Positions 15,617 through 21,866 of a stretch of DNA of 21,866 bases are shown here, piece by piece. Below the pieces are notes generated by a model that saw nothing but the letters and a program-made list of their open reading frames with translations, was not told the DNA's origin and ran no database searches. Within the stretch, counting starts at the first letter, position 1; each line of letters begins with the position of its first letter. This DNA comes from Cyclostephanos tholiformis (Eukaryota; Bacillariophyta; Thalassiosirophyceae; Thalassiosirales; Thalassiosiraceae): positions 1 through 21,866 of the forward strand of contig JALLPB010000169.1 of NCBI GenBank assembly GCA_036939975.1. The letters run 5' to 3'. A program made the translations under genes and the position numbers.

Positions 15617-17405
15617 ATGCCAAATGTTCGAGTGAAGCCCCAGGCCAGGCCTCCAGGGTCGCAAGGTTTTGCCATTACCACTGACGACTCCTACGGAAAC
15701 CCATTCATGAGGACGCCCGGATCGGGCCAAGGATCGGCTTTTCAGCCAGTCAGCCCTCCGAAAATGGAAAGGAGGGTGCGAATGGACGACTCCAACAAGT
15801 TAGACCTCATATGCAAAACTTCGTCCGCAAAATACGGAAACTCGGTCCATGGTTCCCCGTGCGATAAAACCTCCGCGACGAGTTTACAAAGCCTCGAAAC
15901 GCTTCCGTCGGGGAAGGAACGTCCGAAGAAAGACGGGACCGGTTGGTTGGCGGCGAACGCCGCCATGAAGAATCAGATCACGCAGATAAAGTTGAACATT
16001 CCGAAGGCGATGAAAGCCATGAAAATCGGGACCCCCAGAAAAGGTGCCGTCGATCTGGCGGACCTCGCCGTCGCCACCATATGCGTCGTGCCGCGTCACG
16101 GAGCGGGGATCGCGACCGGGAGGATGCCGTTCGAGAGGGTACGGACGAGCCTGATGCTGCACATGATACAGGAAAATCAGAATGCCCCGTGGATGGCTGG
16201 TGTCGGTGAAAGTGTGACGGGCGAAACGTCGAAGAAGGGAAAGGCCCAAATCGTCGCTAAGTTAAACGCCCTCCTACGTGGCTGCATCGCGGACGAAGGA
16301 TCCTGCTTCGTGGAAAAGTCACAAGAAACTGTGAAACTAGCTAAAAATGCCCTCGAGGTGAGCGATTGTATATGGAGCATCATCGCATGTTATGTCTCCG
16401 TAAGTATACCCTCACATTTAAATGCCCTCGTTGTGCCATTAGGAACTAAAATTCCATAGTAAGTCCAAGAGTGAGTTAGGTAGACGGAACTCAATTTGTG
16501 TAAAGTTCCTGTCGGGGATGTACCGGGAAGTCATCAACGACGAGAAGGACGTCCCCTCCCGCGATGGGCTGCTATTGATGGTTGTTGCCAGCGCCTACTA
16601 TGCGATTGGCAAATTTGATCCGGCCCTGTCCGTCCTACAGAGAGCGGGCATCGAGTTGAGTAAGAAGATCTCCACCTCTCCCCAGTACAAAATCTATTGC
16701 GCTAAGCTATTCAACAACATGGGATGTGCCTATTTCGAAATGGGCAAGTATGAAAAGGCGATGCAAACATATCAACGCGCCTTGCAGTTGTTTCACAACG
16801 ACAACGATGGCGAATGCAATTATGCCGCATGGGTCGCCGCCATAGTTGACCAGGCATCGATCATGAACAACATGGCTTACACGTTGATCAAGTTCAGGCA
16901 GTACGACGATGCATCCGATTTGGTGGATACGTCGTTTGAGCTCCAACAAATCATGCCGGATGACGCCGATAAGACGATGTTGATATCGACATTGAGCACC
17001 ATGGCATTCATCTATTATCGGACTAAGAGGTACAAGCTGTCGCTGGACACGTACACAGGCAAGTGAATCGGATTTTATCCGATAAATGACATTTTTTTTC
17101 CCTCCTTCTGTGCGATCTCATCGCTGGAGCATTCCTTCATCCTCCCTCCTACACCCCCAGCCTGCGTCCAGCTCCAAGATAAGAACAGTATGTACAACGA
17201 AAGCGATCACGTGGAAATTCTCAAGAAGATGGCCGACATATGCAAGAAAATTAAGGATCACGAGAAGAGAATCTACCTATTGCGTTGCGTCGTTGTTTAC
17301 CAGCAGTGCTATCTCCACGATGATGACGATGAAGTATGGGAGACACACTCAGCACTTGCGGAGTCTCTCCAAGCTTTCGCCGATGCCGGAGGTACACGCA
17401 TCTAG
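15617..17405 (+). CDS. TPR-repeat protein of unknown role, three exons
   Basis: The exons are 15617-16399, 16506-17058 and 17161-17405, 526 residues. Intron 1 is GT-AG, phase 0, 106 bp (GTAAGT). Intron 2 is GC-AG, phase 1, 102 bp, with the near-ideal donor AG/GCAAGT, and the joined codon restores YTACVQLQ. Residues 1-115 are Pro/Ser/Lys-rich and probably disordered. A basic patch (KLNIPKAMKAMKIGTPRKG) follows, then an uncharacterised helical region. From about residue 285 there are TPR-like repeats: AYYAIGKFDPAL, NNMGCAYFEMGKYEKAM, NNMAYTLIKFRQYDDA, TMAFIYYRTKRYKLSL and a last pair in exon 3. The pattern recalls kinesin-light-chain-type TPRs, which bind partner proteins. No catalytic motif is visible. 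A six-codon upstream ORF (15593) precedes the start. The function is unknown. Confidence 0.8.
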
Positions 17406-17791
17406 GTATATGTGTAGATGTGACGAGTGAAGAAAAGTCTCGTGTGAATGGAAAAACCTTTCCCACCGCGTGTATGATGAGGAGATCGTGCATATTATAA
17501 TCAGTATACCCAAAAAATCTACGTGTTAACTTGCCGATCAAAGTATGGATGTCGAATGCAAGGAGGATTGCATCGATGGATCGACACCGATATTTTTTTC
17601 TTTTCATAGATTTAGCGTGTTTAATATTTACGGCGCTTACATCCAACAAGATTGTATCAAAACAGAGAATACATAAGAAAATAGTGCATACGACTCAATA
17701 CAGCCCCGCGGCGATCGCATCGATGGGAGGACCGTCCATCGCTTGACACCTCCCACGGCGAGACGATGTGCGCACGTTTCACTACCATACA
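17406..17791. other. Convergent spacer, TPR gene and MIP channel
   Basis: About 385 bp with both 3' UTRs. I see no supported gene, structured RNA or repeat. Confidence 0.45.
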
Positions 17792-18634
17792 CTACTTCGT
17801 CTTCTTCGACGACTCGACCTCCGCTCCGCCCTTGATGGGACCGAGGGGCAAGGTCAAACCGAATACAGTCCCGCCGGCGTAGATGACGTACATGCAACTC
17901 GCGAATATCGCCCCGGTCACGGACGCGATCCAATACGCGAAGTAAAATCCCGGATGGGCGGGATAATCGCCATGGACGAATATGTACCACGTCGTGGCGA
18001 GCATGGGATTGATGGCGGGCCCGGCGCGCGGGAACGTCTCGATTAGGTATCGTATCCCCACCGCCGTTAGGGATTGCTTGATCCAGTAGTGATATTTGCC
18101 GAAATTCAACTCCCAATTGACGGCGTAGATCAGGAACATTAGCAATACCATGGCGCAGAATTCGGAGAATCCCGCGGCCGATCCCCCCTCGTCGTCCTTG
18201 GGATCGAATTCCGGTCCGCCCAGCCGAATCAATCCCAGTGCGTCCGCCAACGCCGCATATAGGGGGAACGCGACGAGTCCTCCCGCCATCGCTCCCATGA
18301 TGCGAACGTATCCCTCCGTGTACGTGCACTTCCCGAGCGCGAACATGGAAATCGTGACCGAGGGATTGACGTGCGGTCCGCCCCCGATCCTATCGGACGC
18401 GACGACGCCGATGGCGTGCGCGATCCACGCGATGACGAGCGAATCCCTCCCGATCCACTTCCCGGGACTGAAGGTGAATCCTATCATTAGCAACGTGCCG
18501 ACGAATTCGTGACGGAAGGCGCCTAGATGCTTGGAATCGCCGACGAATGCCGATGCGAGACATGAAGCGAGGCCGGGGGGGATGATCGGTCCCATGGACT
18601 GATAGAGGGTGGATAATAGGGTTAGGAGCGCCAT
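17792..18634 (-). CDS. Aquaporin-family (MIP) channel with altered NPA boxes
   Basis: A single-exon 280-residue membrane protein with MIP architecture: TM1 at HEFVGTLLMIGFTF (42-55), HVNPSVT in the first re-entrant loop (88-94), AMAGGLVAFPLYAALA, CAMVLLMFLIYAV, AGPAINPMLATTW (204-216) in the second re-entrant loop, and a last helix YFAYWIASVTGAIFA. The first NPA box is NPS (90-92) and the second is NPM (209-211). The arginine that normally follows the second box (NPAR) is Leu. Such changes are expected to alter selectivity, so water, ammonia, CO2 or another solute cannot be chosen from sequence. The N-terminal ~30 residues precede TM1 and end LASAF, like a diatom plastid signal cleavage motif; this may be a real presequence or chance. 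The Lys-rich tail is ESSKKTK. Divergent from the S1 gene. Confidence 0.82.
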   Translation of the reverse strand: MALLTLLSTLYQSMGPIIPPGLASCLASAFVGDSKHLGAFRHEFVGTLLMIGFTFSPGKWIGRDSLVIAWIAHAIGVVASDRIGGGPHVNPSVTISMFALGKCTYTEGYVRIMGAMAGGLVAFPLYAALADALGLIRLGGPEFDPKDDEGGSAAGFSEFCAMVLLMFLIYAVNWELNFGKYHYWIKQSLTAVGIRYLIETFPRAGPAINPMLATTWYIFVHGDYPAHPGFYFAYWIASVTGAIFASCMYVIYAGGTVFGLTLPLGPIKGGAEVESSKKTK

Positions 18635-19114
18635 TGATATTATTATTCTCGGGGGGGTATGATTAAAAAGTAACGAGGCCGCGGTACAAGCAATGCAGGC
18701 ATCAGTGATCAGGATTGCGATGGTCGAGGAGTTGAGGTCGAGGTGTCAATGGGAGGAGTTGCGAGTTATGAGTTTTGAGTGTATTTTTTTTGAGGCTCCG
18801 ATCTTTTTTTTGTCTTCATCGCTTCAAGTGAGATGTGTGTCTACCGCCTTTTGATTCGCGGACTCCCATTTGTGACGTTGAACTCATAACCCAATTAGAC
18901 GCGTGGTGACGCACTTTTTCCTTCGTTGTTTTTGTTTTGTTTGTTTGTGAGGATTATTATTTGATGGGTTCTCCCTTTTTTTTTGAAGTCTCGCTGCACC
19001 ATCACCACCGGCCGGCTCCGTTCATCGCGTACGTCCCCTCCCTCTCATCGTCCAATCCCTTCCATCGACAATTCGATAACGACGACGACCTCAATAACTT
19101 CACGCCGAAACTCA
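18635..19114. promoter_or_regulatory. Shared upstream region, MIP channel and S1 gene
   Basis: A 480-bp divergent intergenic region that should carry both promoters. It contains T runs near 18784-18791, 18804-18811 and 18976-18984. No confident TATA box or motif. The frame of the S1 gene is open upstream of 19115, but the presequence clearly begins at 19115. Confidence 0.4.
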
Positions 19115-19411
19115 ATGAAGTTCTCCGCTACAATCCTCGTCGCCGTCGCGGCGGCATGCAACGCCCCCCTCGATGCCTCCGCATTCTCGACGTCCATCTC
19201 TAATCGGGGTATCGTCGACTCCGCCTCGGTGGCCTGGAGGTCCTATCGGATCGCGCATTCGTCGGTGGGTGATAATAACCCCGTCATTCTCTCGCGCGGA
19301 TATTTTTATAATCCATCGACTTCCCTCTCGCCCTTCCCCCTTCCCGTCAACCCCCCCCCCCCCCCCCTCCCNGCAATCGAGGAATATGAATTGCATTGTT
19401 TAACGCTATCC

Positions 19412-19447
<36 letters not shown>

Positions 19448-20695
19448 CCGCCCCCCCCCCCCCCCCCCCCCCTCCCTCCGGCTCACCTCGGTTCGGTTTC
19501 GACTTTTTTTTTCTTCTTTCATCCAATTTTCCTTCGCGCTCATTCGCTTCCCTAACAGCGCTCGAATACGTGCGGATGCCCCGACTGTGCCCGTCGCCAC
19601 GTCGCCTCGAGTTCGTGCGCGTGCCCCGACTGCGCCCGCCGCACCTTCACCGGATTCCTCCCCCTATCCATGTCCGCCGTCGAGGGGGGCGTCGACGTGC
19701 CCGTCGAGGTCGAGGCGATGGACGGCGTCGCCTCCGAGGTCGAGGCCCACAACGTCGATCGTCCCGCTCGAGGCTCGGGCATCGGCAAGCACAACAAGGA
19801 CGAGAAACAGGCGCGCACGGACCTCGGCGACCTCGTGATCGGGTCCGAGGTATTGGCGAAGGTCAAGACCATCACGACCTACGGCGCCTTCCTCGACATC
19901 GGCGCCAGATCCGACGCGCTCGTGCACGTCTCCCGCCTGTCGGACGGATTCGTCGCGAACGTCGGCGACGTGCTGAAGCAGGGCGACGAGGTTTCGGTGC
20001 GCATCATATCCGTGGATACCGAGAAGAACCAGATCGCCGTCACGATGCGATCGGCGGAGGCCGAGGCCAGGGCCGCCGAGGGGGGCGGATCCTCCTCCTC
20101 CTCCTCCTCGCCCGGCGCCGGACGTCCCGCCACCAAGCGCCGCGAGAGGCCGCAGCGATCGGGGGGCGATCAGGCGGCGCAGGCAGCGTCGATCAACGCC
20201 CTCCTAGACAGGGGGTACGACGAATCGCTCTTCGTGGAGGGGGAGGTCGTTTCCTCCCTCGACTTCGGCGCGTTCGTTCGATTCGATACCGCCCAGCTCG
20301 GGGAGGGTCTGTCCGGCGAGCTCGATGGCCTCGTTCACATCTCGGCCCTCGCGGAGGGCAGGACCTCGTCGGTATCGGACGTCGTCAAGGTGGGGGACAA
20401 GGTGAAGGTGCGCGTTCGGGAGGTCGACGCTCCCGCCGGTCGTATCTCGCTCTCCATGCTCACCAAGGAGCAGGAGGAGAAGTCTCGTCCGGCACCGCGG
20501 GACAGGAACAGCGACGGCGGCGGCGGCGGCGGCGGGAACAACGGCAGGGGAAGGGGGGGGGACAGCGGCGCAAGCGCCGTGGCGTCGAGCTGGAAGAGCA
20601 CCGGGGCGGCCGATTGGAAGGAGAGGATGGAGGAATTCGCCAAGGATCAGCCGGTGTTCGCAAACGACTTGGTGATCGTGGACAGGCGCAAGTAA
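19115..20695 (+). CDS. Plastid S1-domain RNA-binding protein with CxCxxC pair
   Basis: The proposed exons are 19115-19264 and 19559-20695, 428 residues. The donor TCG/GTGGGT and acceptor CTAACAG preserve phase, but the first junction is the least certain part. The N-terminus [19 protein letters not shown] then DASA/FSTS is a textbook diatom plastid presequence. After the intron two near-repeats follow: CGCPDCARR (Cys55, 57, 60) and CACPDCARR (Cys70, 72, 75), a likely metal site. Two S1 domains follow at about 143-214 ([39 protein letters not shown]) and 276-350 ([35 protein letters not shown]). A Gly/Asn/Arg-rich linker (369-385) leads to a conserved-looking tail ending LVIVDRRK. S1 domains bind RNA; a role in plastid translation or RNA handling is inferred. 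The stop lies 280 bp from the convergent clpS stop. Confidence 0.83.
19351..19482. repeat. Poly-C tracts with one N, inside the S1 intron
   Basis: Three long C runs (about 19351-19367, 19413-19444 and 19450-19471) broken by short T/G interruptions, with an ambiguous base at 19372. Runs of this length are unstable and hard to sequence, so lengths here are unreliable. The tract lies within the proposed S1-gene intron. Confidence 0.85.
19373..19417 (+). repeat. Exact 45-bp direct repeat, copy 1
   Basis: The 45 bases starting GCAATCGAGGAATATG and ending CTATCCACCCCC are identical to 20907-20951. The left edge abuts the N at 19372 and the right edge runs into poly-C. It is located in the intron of the S1 gene. 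Confidence 0.9.
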
Positions 20696-20906
20696 AACAA
20701 GATATTTAAGTGGCCGTGTTTGAACGAAAATAAATATAGAAAGGGGAAATTGCCAGGTGCGGAGATAAGATTCGTGTTAGCGCGTAGGGGTACATCGTGA
20801 CTTAATCAATTACGCTACGCATCTCTATTTGCGTGTCCATTGTAATCTCCCTAATTTGAATGATCAATATCCTTTTATTGCCTGAGAGACTGCATTCAAC
20901 TACTCC

Positions 20907-20951
20907 GCAATCGAGGAATATGAATTGCATTGTTTAACGCTATCCACCCCC
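20907..20951 (+). repeat. Exact 45-bp direct repeat, copy 2
   Basis: The partner of 19373-19417, in the 3' flank of clpS and followed by interrupted CCCCCA runs. Sequence beyond the 45 bases (CTCCGGCTC at 20985-20993) also weakly recalls the region after the intron poly-C tract (CTCCGGCTC at 19476-19484). Confidence 0.9.
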
Positions 20952-20975
20952 ACCCCCACCACCCCCCTCCCCTAC

Positions 20976-21536
20976 CTAACCAGACTCCGGCTCCCCCCCT
21001 CCCCCGCCCTCGAACTTCGACTCCGGGGCGATGCTCGCCGTAAGTCCCTGCCTCTGCAATCCGAGACAGTACTTCATCGCCTGCTCCTTCCAGCAGCTCG
21101 TGACGGTGGCTTGCCCCTGCCCGTGCGTTACGGTGCATATGTCGAATGCCTTTTTCTTATCGAGCGTGCCCATGACCTTCTGCAGGCTCCTAATGACGTA
21201 ATTGAACGTGTGAACCTCGTCGTTGTGCAGTACCACCCTCCACATCTCCTCGGGTGTATCGTCCTCCTCCATCTGGGTGTCTGTCTTGTCGATGACGATC
21301 GTGGATAAGCTCTTCTTTTTGTCCTTCTCTTTCTCCATCCCCCCCCCTCCGCCGCCGCCGGAGTCGGACATGCGAAGAACGGTAGTTGCAGTCGCTGGGG
21401 GTGCTGTCGTCCTCCGTCGTGAATGACCGGCGGAGAGGGACGACATCTGATGCAAACCCCTCTGGGCCACGTGAGAGAATGCCGTCGTTTGGGATAGGAA
21501 CGCCGACAGTGCGAGCAGTACCGTTAATCTGATCAT
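20976..21536 (-). CDS. clpS: ClpS N-degron adaptor, plastid-targeted
   Basis: A single-exon 186-residue protein. ClpS delivers substrates with destabilising N-terminal residues to the Clp protease; in algae and plants it acts in the plastid stroma. The N-terminus MIRLTVLLALSAFLSQTTAF matches a diatom bipartite presequence, with cleavage expected before Phe20. A Ser/Thr/Arg transit-like stretch and a Gly run (60-66) and Lys-rich linker follow. The ClpS core is about residues 98-171: MWRVVLHNDEVHTFNYVI (Asn105 and Asp106 match the substrate-amine ligands), MGTLDKKKAFDI, VTHGQGQA (His138) and the end LTASIAPE. The ATG at 21536 was chosen because the presequence begins there; the upstream in-frame Leu-start codons are unlikely. 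An AT-rich TATTTAAA near 21668-21675 could be a TATA-like element. Confidence 0.92.
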   Translation of the reverse strand: MIRLTVLLALSAFLSQTTAFSHVAQRGLHQMSSLSAGHSRRRTTAPPATATTVLRMSDSGGGGGGGMEKEKDKKKSLSTIVIDKTDTQMEEDDTPEEMWRVVLHNDEVHTFNYVIRSLQKVMGTLDKKKAFDICTVTHGQGQATVTSCWKEQAMKYCLGLQRQGLTASIAPESKFEGGGGGEPESG

Positions 21537-21825
21537 TTTCTTCAATGTTTTTTGGGTTGACGAATCATATTTTGCAGAGAAATAGTAGTAGTAGAGTATT
21601 GAACGACAATTTGTTTCACAGTTTGGAGAATTCTCGATTCTAAGGTCTTCCACGCGTAACACACCGGTTTAAATAGAGAGAGGAGAAAAAAAGATTGGAA
21701 AAGAAAATGGGGGAGGTAGCGCTGGATTTGTGTTGGCGAAAGTGCTCCAAAAAAGAAGACCACAGAAAATCCAGGAGAGCAGTGGAAATTGTATTAGAAA
21801 ACAAATTAGACTATGTTCTACTCAC
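21537..21825 (-). promoter_or_regulatory. Upstream region of clpS
   Basis: The 5' flank of clpS, which should contain its 5' UTR and promoter. TATTTAAA on the minus strand lies about 130 bp upstream of the start. The alternative is that part of this stretch is an intron beginning at the candidate donor at 21825. Confidence 0.35.
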
Positions 21826-21866
21826 CTTGCTTGCGACAAATGAACCAACGATGAATGACATCCCAA
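21826..21866 (-). other. Possible exon end of a minus-strand gene at the window edge
   Basis: On the minus strand, sequence reading GTCGCAAGCAAG is followed by GTGAGT, a near-perfect donor (AAG/GTGAGT). One frame reads MSFIVGSFVASK up to the junction. This could be an upstream exon of clpS with a 5' UTR intron, the end of a neighbouring gene's exon, or chance. Only 41 bases are visible. Confidence 0.25.

Noticed and set aside
19396..20709. A 437-codon Arg/Pro-rich frame over the S1 gene
   Set aside because: It is an out-of-frame reading of GC-rich S1 coding sequence and poly-C. The frame with two S1 domains is the real one.

Overview
The window looks like nuclear DNA of a photosynthetic stramenopile, most likely a diatom. 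Genes are separate transcription units on both strands, with short introns (83 to about 294 bp). Several proteins start with a signal peptide followed by Phe in an ASAF-like context, the usual diatom plastid-import presequence (clearest in the S1 protein, DASA/FS, and in ClpS, TTA/FS). The gene set fits: a NirB-NirD nitrite reductase, a Cnx1-like Moco enzyme, a MIP channel, ClpS and broken DDE transposases. I cannot name the species.

Layout. 113-1126 (+) is a purple acid phosphatase, convergent with a four-exon nitrite reductase (5011-1337, -). 5583-7594 is a transposon zone: a terminal-repeat copy, a truncated transposase N-terminus ending at an N and a double palindrome, and a second, near-complete transposase pseudogene (two frameshifts, one stop, one intron). 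8021-10390 (-) is a MoeA/Cnx1-type molybdopterin enzyme with a degenerate G domain. 10391-11969 is gene-poor and holds two more copies of the same transposon terminus and a MITE-like element. 11970-13314 (+) is a two-exon HAD phosphatase. 13493 to about 15430 is a diverged tandem duplication with low-complexity triplets and no convincing gene. 15617-17405 (+) is a three-exon TPR protein. 18634-17792 (-) is an aquaporin-family channel with both NPA boxes altered. 19115-20695 (+) is a plastid-targeted S1-domain protein with a paired CxCxxC module. 21536-20976 (-) is plastid-targeted ClpS. A possible exon of another minus-strand gene touches the right edge.

How the genes work together. There is no operon. 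Two genes share a nutrient theme: nitrite reductase makes ammonium from nitrite, and the MoeA/Cnx1 enzyme makes the cofactor that nitrate reductase needs one step earlier. The phosphatase suggests organic-phosphate scavenging. S1, ClpS and probably NirB and the HAD phosphatase would act in the plastid. Linkage of these functions may be chance.

Most notable: two phase-checked GC-AG introns; a transposon-terminus family seen three times with a hairpin just inside the end; a Cnx1-like protein whose G domain lacks its GGTG active-site loop; a MIP channel lacking the NPA boxes and the filter arginine; and an exact 45-bp repeat next to an N and poly-C runs, which may mark an assembly problem. I found no evidence for a wholly new multi-gene system, CRISPR array, rRNA or tRNA.
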